DNA from: Rhodovulum adriaticum | Lineage (GTDB): Bacteria; Pseudomonadota; Alphaproteobacteria; Rhodobacterales; Rhodobacteraceae | DNA length: 64,000 nt | Assembly (NCBI RefSeq): GCF_004345735.1 | Contig: NZ_SLXL01000004.1 | Coordinates: 124,001-188,000 of the forward strand | Reading direction: 5' to 3' | Shown: in pieces, positions 25,021-33,206 of the stretch | Layout of the letters: each line of letters begins with the position of its first letter | How positions within the stretch are numbered: position 1 is the stretch's first letter | The notes under the pieces: model-generated | What the model saw: the letters and a program-made list of their open reading frames with translations, nothing else | Told to the model about the DNA's origin: nothing | Databases searched by the model: none | Program-made: the position numbers and the translations under genes

Positions 25021-26275
25021 TCTCCGCCTCCCCTTTCGCGTTGACCCACCAGGTCTGGATGCCGTTGTTGTGATAGATCGAGTTCAGGCCGCGCACCTCG
25101 CGCAGCTGATCCTTGGTCGGCTGGACATAGCCGGTGCTGTCCATCGCGCGGGATTGCAGGAACATCTCGGACCCGTCCCAGGTGATATCCAGGTAGAACC
25201 GGCTAAGCGCCTTGTCCTGCCCTTCCTGGGCCAGGCGCGCGGTGGCCCACGTCTTGCCGCCATCGGTGGAGACATCGACCCGCGTGATCGAACCGCGGCC
25301 CGACCAGGCAAGCCCGGTGATGACCAACGGGCCGGGGCCGTGCTTGATCGGCGACTGCGGGCTGGGGCTGGTGATGACGGACTTGGCGTCCATCTCCCAG
25401 GTCCATTTCCGCGATGTACCGTCTTCCAGCGTGTCGGTGTATTTCGAGGTTTCCTCGCGGCTTTCGATAGCCTGGGTCGTGACCTCGATCCGGCGCAGCC
25501 ATTTCACCCACATGTTGCCTTCCCAGCCGGGGACGACCAGGCGCACGGGATAGCCGTGTTCCTTGCGCAGCGCCTCGCCATTGGCCTTGAAGGCCACCAG
25601 CACATCGTCCATCGCCTTTTCCAGCGGGATAGACCGGCCGTTGGAGGAGGCATCGGCACCCTCGACATAGACCCATTTGCCCTCGGGCTTGACCCCGGCC
25701 TCTTCCAGCAGGGTGCGCAGCGGCACGCCGGAATATTCCATGTTGTGGATCATGCCATGGGTGAACTGCGCGCCGTTCAGCTGCGCACCGGCCCATTCCA
25801 TGCCCGAGTTCGCCGCGCATTCGCAGAAATAGACACGGTTTTCACGGGGGAAGCGTTCAAGGTCCGCGTAGGTAAAGATCAGCGGCTGATCCACCAGCCC
25901 GTTGATCATCAGCCGGTAATCTTCCTTGCGCAGTTCGATCGCGCCGGAATGGTGCCGCTCGAACGCGCAGCCCTGGGGCGTGATCGTGCCATCCAGCGCG
26001 TGAATCGGGGTAAAGTTGATCGAGCTGATCGTATCGGCGGTCAGCCATTCCACGTTGCGGCGGATCACATCGTCTTCGTATTCGATGGGCAGGCCATAGG
26101 GCACCGCGTCCACACCATCGCCCAGACCCTGCGCCCAGGGTTGGACCTCGGTGATCAGCGGGTCGGGTTCCTGCGCGGCATGGGCCGCCCCGCCCGTGGC
26201 AATCGCCCCGCCCGTTGCAATTCCCGCCTTCAGGAAACCGCGGCGCGTGGTCGAGGGTTGTGACTTGTCCGTCAT
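25004..26275 (-). CDS. soxC: SoxC, molybdenum sulfane dehydrogenase subunit
   Basis: This 423-residue sulfite-oxidase-family protein carries the molybdenum cofactor of sulfane dehydrogenase SoxCD. It has a Tat signal (TTRRGFLKAGIATGGA) and the cofactor-ligand cysteine in CAANSGMEW at about residue 153; the C-terminal dimerisation domain is present. It overlaps soxD by 17 bases. Presence of soxCD predicts complete oxidation of thiosulfate to sulfate without sulfur globules. Confidence 0.95.
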   Translation of the reverse strand: MTDKSQPSTTRRGFLKAGIATGGAIATGGAAHAAQEPDPLITEVQPWAQGLGDGVDAVPYGLPIEYEDDVIRRNVEWLTADTISSINFTPIHALDGTITPQGCAFERHHSGAIELRKEDYRLMINGLVDQPLIFTYADLERFPRENRVYFCECAANSGMEWAGAQLNGAQFTHGMIHNMEYSGVPLRTLLEEAGVKPEGKWVYVEGADASSNGRSIPLEKAMDDVLVAFKANGEALRKEHGYPVRLVVPGWEGNMWVKWLRRIEVTTQAIESREETSKYTDTLEDGTSRKWTWEMDAKSVITSPSPQSPIKHGPGPLVITGLAWSGRGSITRVDVSTDGGKTWATARLAQEGQDKALSRFYLDITWDGSEMFLQSRAMDSTGYVQPTKDQLREVRGLNSIYHNNGIQTWWVNAKGEAENVEIS

Positions 26276-26344
26276 GTCGGCAACCTCCTCCTCCGAACTC
26301 GGATTGTTTCGTCTTTGATGTTTCGCGTTCCGGCTGCCGGGAGC

Positions 26345-28036
26345 TTACGCCCCCGTGACCTTGACCGACTTGTTGGGATCGACATGCACGGTGCCCTGCC
26401 GCTTGATGTAGCTTTCCACCACATCCCAGATCGGCGGCCCCTCGGTGCCCTCGTTCACGCTGGCCCAGCCGGACACGACATAGGTCTTGGCCGGGTCGAT
26501 GGCCTCGCCGGTTTTCAGCAGGGTCATGTTGGTGATCCGGCTGCCCTGGGCCTTGGACACGTCGATGTCGTAGCCCATGCCGCCCACGCGCACCATGTCC
26601 CCGCCCTGCTGGTAATAGGGATCGGGGTTGAACAGGTTGTCGGCCACATCTTCGAGGATGATCTTCAGCGTTTCGCCGGTCATCTCGGAACGATAGGCGT
26701 TCGGGTAGCTCATCGAGGTGGCGTTGAACACGTCCTCGCGGGTGATGGGCGCACCGGGCAGCAGGCTGGGCCCCCAGCGGAAACCGGGCGAAAGCGCGAT
26801 ATCGGCCTCGCGCTCGTCGATCAGCGCGTTGCAGATCAGATCGTCCCAGGTGCCGTTGAAGTTGCCCCGGCGATACAGCAGGCTGTCGGTGGTGCCCAGC
26901 ACCTCCTCCATCTCGGCCTTGTAGGGAGCGCGCTCGGCCTCGATCAGGGCGGACATGTCCGCATCGGGTTCGATCACGTCCGAGAAGATCGGGATCAGCT
27001 TGTGACGGAAGCCCATCATCCGGCCATCGCGCACGTCCAGGTCCAGGCGGGTGACGAACTTGCCGTTGGACCCGCTGGCGATCAGCATCGTGTCACCGAC
27101 CAGCACGGGTTCGGGCAGCGCATCATGGGTGTGGCCGGTCAGGATCACGTCGATACCGGGCACCTGGGCGGCCAACTTGCGGTCCACATCGAAGCCGTTA
27201 TGCGACAGCACCACGACCAGATCGGCGCCCGCATCGCGCACCTCTTGCACCACCTCGTTCATGCGCTCTTCGCGCACGCCGAAGGACAGGCCGGGGAACA
27301 TCCAGCCGGGGTTGGCGATCGGCATGTAGGGGAAGGCCTGGCCGATCACGGCGATCTGCGCGCCGCCCCGTTCGAACATCTGGTAGGGTTCGTAGGCGGG
27401 TTCATCCCATTCGGCATCGAAGATGTTGGCGCCCAGGAACGGGAACGGCAGGTCGTCCACGATCTCGTTCACCCGGTCGATGCCCAGGGTGAATTCCCAA
27501 TGGCTGGTCATCGCGTCCGGCTTCAGCGCGTTCATGACGTTGACCATGTCCTGCGCCTGCGTTTTCAGGCAGGTATAAGAGCCGTGCCAGGTGTCGCCGC
27601 CATCCAGCAGCAGCGCATCCGGGCGGTCGCCGCGGATCGCGTTGATGACGGTCGCCACACGGTCCAGGCCGCCGACCTTGCCATAGCCCTTGGCCAGGGA
27701 CACGAAATCGACATAGGTCAGGGCATAGGCCTCGGGCGTGCCCGGCTTGATGTCGAACATCTTGAGGAAATCCTCGCCGGTCACATGGGGCGGCTTGCCC
27801 GTGACCGCGCCGACGCCAAGGTTGATTTCGGGTTCGCGGAACCAGATCGGTTTCAGCTGGCCATGGATGTCGGTGACGTGGATCAGGGTCACATTGCCGA
27901 ACGTGTCGAATTCCAGCAGCTGGTCCTGGGTCAACGCCTGCTGCGCGGCCAGACGGGCCCAGTTGCCCACCCCCGACGCACCGTAGATGGCCGAGGCCGC
28001 CACCGCCGTCTGCAGGAAATCTCTGCGCGAAATCAT
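26345..28036 (-). CDS. soxB: SoxB, dimanganese sulfate thiohydrolase
   Basis: This 563-residue periplasmic hydrolase releases sulfate from SoxY-bound intermediates. It has a Tat signal (MISRRDFLQTAVAAS) and metallophosphatase motifs HVTDIHGQ (about residues 53-60), DGGDTWHGS, LSHNGFD and TGHTHDA. Length and motifs are standard. An intercistronic hairpin lies between soxA and this gene. Confidence 0.96.
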   Translation of the reverse strand: MISRRDFLQTAVAASAIYGASGVGNWARLAAQQALTQDQLLEFDTFGNVTLIHVTDIHGQLKPIWFREPEINLGVGAVTGKPPHVTGEDFLKMFDIKPGTPEAYALTYVDFVSLAKGYGKVGGLDRVATVINAIRGDRPDALLLDGGDTWHGSYTCLKTQAQDMVNVMNALKPDAMTSHWEFTLGIDRVNEIVDDLPFPFLGANIFDAEWDEPAYEPYQMFERGGAQIAVIGQAFPYMPIANPGWMFPGLSFGVREERMNEVVQEVRDAGADLVVVLSHNGFDVDRKLAAQVPGIDVILTGHTHDALPEPVLVGDTMLIASGSNGKFVTRLDLDVRDGRMMGFRHKLIPIFSDVIEPDADMSALIEAERAPYKAEMEEVLGTTDSLLYRRGNFNGTWDDLICNALIDEREADIALSPGFRWGPSLLPGAPITREDVFNATSMSYPNAYRSEMTGETLKIILEDVADNLFNPDPYYQQGGDMVRVGGMGYDIDVSKAQGSRITNMTLLKTGEAIDPAKTYVVSGWASVNEGTEGPPIWDVVESYIKRQGTVHVDPNKSVKVTGA

Positions 28037-28108
28037 GTCTCAGCGTTCCTTTTTCGGGGGCTCCACACATTCTCACATGCGCGGAACTGAATGTATTTTG
28101 ACGAAGAA

Positions 28109-28136
28109 GCCCCGCGCCAGTCGCCCGGCGCGGGGG
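28109..28136 (-). terminator. Intercistronic hairpin between soxA and soxB
   Basis: CCCCGCGCC pairs with GGCGCGGGG just after soxA as read on the minus strand. CTTCTTCG follows, a poor T-run, so partial termination or mRNA stabilisation is more likely than full termination. The plus-strand side ends in GTTTT but no gene reads into it. Confidence 0.6.
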
Positions 28137-28144
28137 TTTTCGGA

Positions 28145-29005
28145 TCAGTTGCGGACGGACGGTCCTTCGACCGACAGGCCATTGCCGCGCGACGCGACGT
28201 AGAGTTCAAGCGCCACGAATTCCGGCGAGCCCGGCTTGAAGGTCTCGGCGCGGGTATCCCGCACGCAGCCCTTGAAGCGCGCATGAACCGTGTTCAGCTT
28301 GGCGTTCTTCAGACGATAGGTCGGGAACCCGTTGATGTGACCCTGGCTGAGGTGATCTGCCCGAATGTAGTAGTCATAGTTTTCTTCGTGGCAGTTCGCG
28401 CAGGACAGCTCCAGCTGGCCGTAACGGGTGTAATAGATTTCCTGTCCCTTTTCCCAGGTCTCTTGCGCGGGGCCATCGATGGCAACGTCCACGGGCATGC
28501 CGCGCGACACCGACGAGATCAGCGCCACCATGGCCGCCATGTCGCCGCCATCATACTTGTAGGCATCGGCGCCCATGCGATCGGTCCGGCATTCGTTCAC
28601 CATCTGCTCGATGGTGCGCACCTCGCCGGCCGCCTCGTTCCACTTGGGATAGACGGCGCGGACCCCCATCATGCCCTCTGCCACGTCACCATGACAGTCG
28701 GCACAGGCCTTTCCCGCGGTCCCTTCGGCGGTATCCCAGGCCTCTTGCGCCCCATCGACGAAGATCATGCCGGGATTGTCGAAATCGTCCATCTGCAGGG
28801 CCTGGGTTTCCGAGGTACGGAACGTCCAGCCAGAGCGGATCGTGTCCAGGTGCCCCTCCAGATGCGCAGGCGCGTCCGTCTTCGTCACCATGCGGATTTC
28901 ACCGTTGACCACCAGGTCGGCCTCCGGGTCCGCGGCGGCAGCCCCGGCGCCAAGCGCCAGAGCCGCGACCGAAGCGGTCATTACCTTGAACGATGCTTTC
29001 TTCAT
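28145..29005 (-). CDS. soxA: SoxA, diheme c-type cytochrome of SoxAX
   Basis: This 286-residue protein has a signal peptide to about residue 25. Two heme sites, CADCH at 101-105 and CANCH at 202-206, show the diheme form. The catalytic cysteine that becomes a persulfide heme ligand is in GCVRDTRAE at about residue 247. With SoxX it joins thiosulfate to the SoxY cysteine. The start codon follows AAGGGAGGGAAACG. Confidence 0.96.
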   Translation of the reverse strand: MKKASFKVMTASVAALALGAGAAAADPEADLVVNGEIRMVTKTDAPAHLEGHLDTIRSGWTFRTSETQALQMDDFDNPGMIFVDGAQEAWDTAEGTAGKACADCHGDVAEGMMGVRAVYPKWNEAAGEVRTIEQMVNECRTDRMGADAYKYDGGDMAAMVALISSVSRGMPVDVAIDGPAQETWEKGQEIYYTRYGQLELSCANCHEENYDYYIRADHLSQGHINGFPTYRLKNAKLNTVHARFKGCVRDTRAETFKPGSPEFVALELYVASRGNGLSVEGPSVRN

Positions 29006-29043
29006 GCGTTTCCCTCCCTTGAAACGTCCGCGCCAAGCGCCGT

Positions 29044-29373
29044 TCAGCCGATCTCGACGGTCTTGGCGGTCTCGTAGACAGAGCCGTCGTCGTCGTACCA
29101 GGTGAACTTCATCTCGCCGGCTTCGGGGATCGTCGCCTCGAACTCGAAATACGGGTTGGTCGAGATCGCCGGGGCCAGCGCCACGTCGATGATGTTCTGG
29201 CCGTTATAGTCGCAGGTGAAGCGGTTGATGATCGAGCGCGGAATGACGTTGCCATCGCTGTCCTTGCGCTGACCGCTTTCCATCTTGTGGCTGATCAGGG
29301 TCTTGATGACCACGGATTCGCCGGCGGACGCCTTTTTGGGGGCCTTCACGCGGGGTTTGACACCACTTGCCAT
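29044..29373 (-). CDS. soxZ: SoxZ, sulfur-carrier partner
   Basis: This 109-residue protein has no signal peptide and travels with SoxY through the Tat system. Family segments are VVIKTLISHKMESGQRKD and ITNPY-like AISTNPYFEFEATIP. It lies between soxY and soxA at normal spacing. Confidence 0.95.
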   Translation of the reverse strand: MASGVKPRVKAPKKASAGESVVIKTLISHKMESGQRKDSDGNVIPRSIINRFTCDYNGQNIIDVALAPAISTNPYFEFEATIPEAGEMKFTWYDDDGSVYETAKTVEIG

Positions 29374-29394
29374 TTGTCTTTTCTCCTCAGATCT

Positions 29395-29814
29395 TTAGCC
29401 GCCGCAGCCGCCGATGGTGACTTTCACGGTGTTGCGGGCCTGCACGAAGCTGCCATCGGCCATCTTGGCGACAGCGACCACGTCCTGCGTGCCCGCAAGG
29501 CGGATCCGGGTGGAGGCGCGCTGCGCACCGGCCAGCGGACCGAAATTGAAGGTGGCCACATCCGGGGTCGGGTTGCCCGAGGCCAGCACCAGGATCGACA
29601 CGGCGCCCGGCGCGTCCACCTCGATCGGCACGGTGTTGCCGTTTTCGGCGATTTCCGGCGTGGTCAGGGTGATACCGCTGTCGCCCACCGACGCACCGCC
29701 GGTGAACTCGGCGATCATGTCGTCGGCGGCAGCCATCGCGCCGCGCACCGGCAGCATCAGGGTCGCAGCCACACCGGCGCCGACGGCGAGTGCTCCACGT
29801 CTGGTGAATTCCAT
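29395..29814 (-). CDS. soxY: SoxY, sulfur-carrier protein
   Basis: This 139-residue protein holds sulfur intermediates covalently on its C-terminal cysteine. The characteristic GGCGG terminus is present, with the cysteine at residue 137. A Tat signal (FTRRGALAVGAGVAATL) is at the N-terminus. The start at 29814 (MEFTRRG) follows AAAAGGAGAG on the minus strand. Confidence 0.96.
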   Translation of the reverse strand: MEFTRRGALAVGAGVAATLMLPVRGAMAAADDMIAEFTGGASVGDSGITLTTPEIAENGNTVPIEVDAPGAVSILVLASGNPTPDVATFNFGPLAGAQRASTRIRLAGTQDVVAVAKMADGSFVQARNTVKVTIGGCGG

Positions 29815-29849
29815 CTTTCTCTCCTTTTGCGGATCTGTCCCCGGGGGGA

Positions 29850-30332
29850 TCATTCGTCTTCGAGCGTCAACAGGTAGGCGATGACGTCTTCGATCTGCTG
29901 GGCCGACAGAAGCGGCTCGATCGCGCCCTCGGCCGCCTTGCCGGTGTAGCCGTTGCCGGGGCGGATAAAGCCGTCGGTCTTGTAGTAGGCGGGCATCACA
30001 GTGCCGTCGAAGACGTTCTTCGAGTTGACCAGGATGCCGCGGATCATCGCCACCGGGTAACGATGCGGCAGACCGTCCAGCATCGGCCCGACCTCGCCGT
30101 GGAACGGCACATCGTGGGACATCTCGGTGATCTGGTGGCAGGAGACGCAGTTGCCGAGGCTCTTGGTCCCGACGATCTTGCGGCCCCGCTCCGGATCGCC
30201 CGGCTGGTCCGTCAGCGGCGCGGGAACGAACCCGTATTCGTCCATCACGACCTCGCCCGGCGCGACCACTTCGGCAGTGGCCAGGCCCGTCGTGGCCATC
30301 AGGACCAGGGCTCCTAGTGCGGCCTTTTTCAT
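29850..30332 (-). CDS. soxX: SoxX, monoheme cytochrome of SoxAX
   Basis: This 160-residue cytochrome has a signal peptide (to about residue 20) and a single heme site CVSCH at 62-66, with a methionine ligand region TVMPAYYK. It is the electron-accepting partner of SoxA. The start at 30332 (MKKAALG) follows GGGAGGAGTCTTGAGA. The gap to soxW carries the operator-like repeat at 30392-30423. Confidence 0.95.
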   Translation of the reverse strand: MKKAALGALVLMATTGLATAEVVAPGEVVMDEYGFVPAPLTDQPGDPERGRKIVGTKSLGNCVSCHQITEMSHDVPFHGEVGPMLDGLPHRYPVAMIRGILVNSKNVFDGTVMPAYYKTDGFIRPGNGYTGKAAEGAIEPLLSAQQIEDVIAYLLTLEDE

Positions 30333-30391
30333 TCTCAAGACTCCTCCCAGTGTCTTTTCCCTGAGACAAAACGTAGCGGAGGTGCACCGCG

Positions 30392-30423
30392 GTATGCAAC
30401 AACAAATATAGTTTTCTGCATAC
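30392..30423. promoter_or_regulatory. Likely SoxR operator between soxW and soxX
   Basis: A perfect inverted repeat GTATGCA-N18-TGCATAC lies about 60 bases upstream of soxX. Part of it, ATGCAACAACAAAT, matches ATGCGAAAACAAAT in the soxS/soxV gap. SoxR is known to bind both of these regions in related bacteria. Confidence 0.72.
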
Positions 30424-30477
30424 AAAAGAGTGCAGTTTTTTCAGCTACTTGCCCGGCAAAAATATGCGTTCCGGATG

Positions 30478-31044
30478 TCAGTTTTGATCTTCGGCGAGAG
30501 TCCGCGCGACGTATTTCTGGAAATGCTCGTCGCCCTCGTATCCCTTTTCCAGAACCCATTGCAGCAACGACCGGGTTGTGCCCTTTCCAAAGGCGCCCGG
30601 CATGGTTGCAACGGCAGCCTCGGCGGCGGTTCCGCCCTCTGGCACCTCCTCGGGCATGAACATCAGCGTTGGCGTGAAAAACACCCCCCACCGCTGGGCC
30701 ATTTCCTTTTCCGACAGCGCGGTGCCGTCGAAATCGGTCACCTCGACATCGCCGAACAGGTTCATCTGCACGACGAAGTAGTTCTCTTCGATCAGGGCCT
30801 TGATCCGCGGATCGGGAAAGACCTCTTCGTGCATCTTGCTGCAATAGATGCAGCCGCGCTGTTCCCAGATCACCAGCATGCGCTTGCCCTCGGCGGTGGC
30901 CTCGGCCAGATCCTCGGACATGTCCTTGAAGGTGTCGCGCAGCCATTCGGGCTTGTGCAGGCCGTCGTCCCCCATCGGCGCGGCAGCCAGAACCGGGGTG
31001 GCAACCGCCAGGAAACCGGCGGCCAGAAGCGAAGTCAGTTTCAT
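30478..31044 (-). CDS. soxW: SoxW, periplasmic thioredoxin
   Basis: This 188-residue protein has a signal peptide to about residue 20 and a thioredoxin fold with the redox pair CIYC in EQRGCIYCSKMH. It is reduced by SoxV and in turn helps keep SoxYZ active. FFTPTLMFM holds the cis-proline. The start follows AAGGGAGGAGAAA. It lies 20 bases after soxV. Confidence 0.93.
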   Translation of the reverse strand: MKLTSLLAAGFLAVATPVLAAAPMGDDGLHKPEWLRDTFKDMSEDLAEATAEGKRMLVIWEQRGCIYCSKMHEEVFPDPRIKALIEENYFVVQMNLFGDVEVTDFDGTALSEKEMAQRWGVFFTPTLMFMPEEVPEGGTAAEAAVATMPGAFGKGTTRSLLQWVLEKGYEGDEHFQKYVARTLAEDQN

Positions 31045-31064
31045 TTTCTCCTCCCTTGCTGAAG

Positions 31065-31802
31065 TCATCCGATCTTGCTGAACCAGGGCACGTTCTCGAT
31101 CATGAACTGGGCGATATAGCTGATCGAGTTGGTCGCGATCAGCACCGCGAACAGGATCAGCATGACGCCCATCGCCTTTTCGACATGGCCCAGGTATTTG
31201 CGGTTGCGCTGCATCCAGCGCAGAAACGGTTTGGCAAAGGCTGCCGCGATCACGAAGGGCAGCGTCATTGCCAGCCCGTAGACCAGCAGCAGCAGTGCGC
31301 CGCGCATGACGTCGCCCATGCCGCTGGCCACCATCAGGATCGCCGCCAGCGCCGGCCCGACACAGGGCGTCCAGCCAAAGCCGAAGGCCAGCCCCATCAG
31401 GTAGGCGCCCAGAATCGTCGTGGGCTCTGCCTTCGATTCGATTCGCGCCTCTCGGTAGAGGAACGGGATTCGCAACACGCCAAGGAAGTGCAGGCCGAAC
31501 ACGAACAACAGCGCCGCGGCCACGTAGGACAGTTCGTCCTTCCACTCGCGGAACCCCTGCCCCAACGCGGTCGCCCCCATGCCCAGCAGCACAAAGATCG
31601 AGGTCACCCCGAGGGCAAAGAAAACGGCTGAAATCACCAGCCTGCGCACGGCGCCGGGCGCGATCTGGTCCTCGCCGCGCAGCTCGTGCATCGAGATGCC
31701 GGCCATGTAGCACAGATAGAACGGAACGATGGGCAGAATGCAGGGCGACAGGAACGAAAGAATGCCCGCGATGGCGGCCCCACCATAGGAAATTTCCAGC
31801 AT
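31065..31802 (-). CDS. soxV: SoxV, CcdA-family electron transporter
   Basis: This 245-residue membrane protein has six helices and the two conserved cysteines of the CcdA family, in FLSPCILPIVP and WTPCVGPALA. It passes reducing power from the cytoplasm to SoxW. The start at 31802 (MLEISYG) follows AAGGGAGGGCC. It is divergent from soxS with operator-like sequence between. Confidence 0.94.
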   Translation of the reverse strand: MLEISYGGAAIAGILSFLSPCILPIVPFYLCYMAGISMHELRGEDQIAPGAVRRLVISAVFFALGVTSIFVLLGMGATALGQGFREWKDELSYVAAALLFVFGLHFLGVLRIPFLYREARIESKAEPTTILGAYLMGLAFGFGWTPCVGPALAAILMVASGMGDVMRGALLLLVYGLAMTLPFVIAAAFAKPFLRWMQRNRKYLGHVEKAMGVMLILFAVLIATNSISYIAQFMIENVPWFSKIG

Positions 31803-31822
31803 CGAGGCCCTCCCTTGCCGAA

Positions 31823-31857
31823 GATGCGAAAACAAATTACGATTTTTCTATGTAACG
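31823..31857. promoter_or_regulatory. Likely SoxR site between soxS and soxV
   Basis: This AT-rich stretch shares ATGC(G/A)A(A/C)AACAAAT and a following TTTTCT block with the operator-like repeat at 30392-30423, at the same spacing within about two bases. The inverted symmetry is weaker here. It lies between divergent starts and could control both directions. Confidence 0.6.
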
Positions 31858-31869
31858 GGACGCCCCTCA

Positions 31870-32271
31870 ATGAAACGAGTATTTTCGGCATTTCTTTGCG
31901 CCATCTGGGCGCTTGGCGCGCTTGCAGGTCCGGCGCGGGCCGAGCTGGTGCTGGCGATGTTCGAACAGCCGGGTTGTGCCTATTGCATCATGTGGGATAA
32001 CGAGATCGGGCCGATCTATCCCAAGACGACCGAAGGCGCGGTGGCGCCCTTGCGCAAGTTTCAACTGCGCGAAAAGCTGCCCGCCAGTGTCGAGCTGACC
32101 AGCAAGCCGCAATTCACGCCGACCTTCGTGCTGCTGCGCGACGGCGTCGAGGTGGGCCGGCTGGAAGGCTACCCTGGGGAGGACTTTTTCTGGGGATTGA
32201 TCGGCAAGATGCTGCAAGAGCAGCCCGAATGGGCCAGACATCTGGATCAAAAGGGAGGACCAGAGGGATGA
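31870..32271 (+). CDS. soxS: SoxS, periplasmic thioredoxin-like protein
   Basis: This 133-residue protein has a signal peptide to about residue 24 and a CAYC redox motif in FEQPGCAYCIMW. SoxS proteins reactivate SoxYZ by reducing it. It is the first gene of a plus-strand operon and its stop overlaps the start of the next gene (ATGA). Confidence 0.92.
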   Translation: MKRVFSAFLCAIWALGALAGPARAELVLAMFEQPGCAYCIMWDNEIGPIYPKTTEGAVAPLRKFQLREKLPASVELTSKPQFTPTFVLLRDGVEVGRLEGYPGEDFFWGLIGKMLQEQPEWARHLDQKGGPEG

Positions 32272-32762
32272 TGAAGAAACTGGGATTGGCCGCGGCGCTG
32301 GCGCTGTCGGCTGGCGGTGCGCAGGCACAGGATGCCTTTGTGGAATTCAAGGCGCTGAAGCCTGAACTGGCAGCCAAGGCCGCGATGGCGGCAATGACCT
32401 ATTGCCGGGGCGAGGGCTATCAGGTCGGCGTGGCCGTGGTGGACCGTTTCGGCACCCTTCAGGCCTTTGTGCGCGACCGCTATGCCGGCGCCCATGTCGA
32501 GGAAACCGCCCGGCGCAAGGCCTGGACCTCGGCCAGTTTCCGCACCGATACGCTGGCCCTGGGCGAATTGACCGCGCCCGGCACGATCTTTGCGGGCATC
32601 CGCGACCTGAGCGAACCGCTGGCCCTGGGCGGCGGTGTGCCGATCGAACATGCCGGCGCGCTGGTGGGTGGCATCGGCGTATCCGGCGCCCCCGGTCCCG
32701 ATCTCGACGATGAGTGCGCACGCGCCGGCATCGCCGCGATCGAGGACGACATGGGCTTCTGA
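32268..32762 (+). CDS. GlcG/HbpS-family protein in the sox regulatory operon
   Basis: This 164-residue protein has a signal peptide (MMKKLGLAAALALSAGGAQA) and a GlcG/HbpS-like (DUF336) domain. Typical segments are GVAVVDRFGTLQAFVRD and GGGVPIEHAGALVGGIGVSGAP. Some members bind heme or small ligands. It overlaps soxS and precedes soxR by 16 bases, so it may sense or buffer a sulfur-linked ligand; that is inference. Confidence 0.82.
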   Translation: MMKKLGLAAALALSAGGAQAQDAFVEFKALKPELAAKAAMAAMTYCRGEGYQVGVAVVDRFGTLQAFVRDRYAGAHVEETARRKAWTSASFRTDTLALGELTAPGTIFAGIRDLSEPLALGGGVPIEHAGALVGGIGVSGAPGPDLDDECARAGIAAIEDDMGF

Positions 32763-32778
32763 GGCCCGGACACCGCAT

Positions 32779-33171
32779 ATGGCATCAGACGCAGTCCACC
32801 CAGAGGATCCCGCCGACACCGACGCGATGGAACAGCACCTCCACGCCGAGGACATGGTCGATCACGCGGAAACGGCCTCCAGTTTCCTGAAGGCCCTGTC
32901 CCACGAGGGACGGCTGATGATCCTGTGCCATCTGTCCACGGGCGAAAAGACCGTGACGGAACTGGAAACGCTTTTGTCCTCGCGTCAGGCCGCGGTCAGT
33001 CAGCAACTGGCCCGTCTGCGGCTGGAGGGGCTGGTCACCTTTCGGCGCGAGGGCAAGGCGATCTATTATGCCTTGGCGGATGAACGCGCCCGGCGCATGC
33101 TTGACCTGATGTACGACTTGTTCTGCAATGCGCAGAATCCGCCGCCCTCGGCGGCCGGAAAAACGAAGTAG
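32779..33171 (+). CDS. soxR: SoxR, ArsR-family persulfide-responsive repressor
   Basis: This 130-residue ArsR-type regulator has the helix-turn-helix in SSRQAAVSQQLARLRLEGLV at about residues 67-86. Two cysteines, about residues 50 (MILCHLS) and 116 (DLFCNAQ), are 66 residues apart, as in the related persulfide sensor SqrR. They probably form a sulfur bridge on exposure to reactive sulfur and release DNA. Target sites are likely those at 30392-30423 and 31823-31857. Confidence 0.92.
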   Translation: MASDAVHPEDPADTDAMEQHLHAEDMVDHAETASSFLKALSHEGRLMILCHLSTGEKTVTELETLLSSRQAAVSQQLARLRLEGLVTFRREGKAIYYALADERARRMLDLMYDLFCNAQNPPPSAAGKTK

Positions 33172-33206
33172 GAGGCGCCGCGGCGCACTTCTGCCTGGGA
33201 GGGAAG

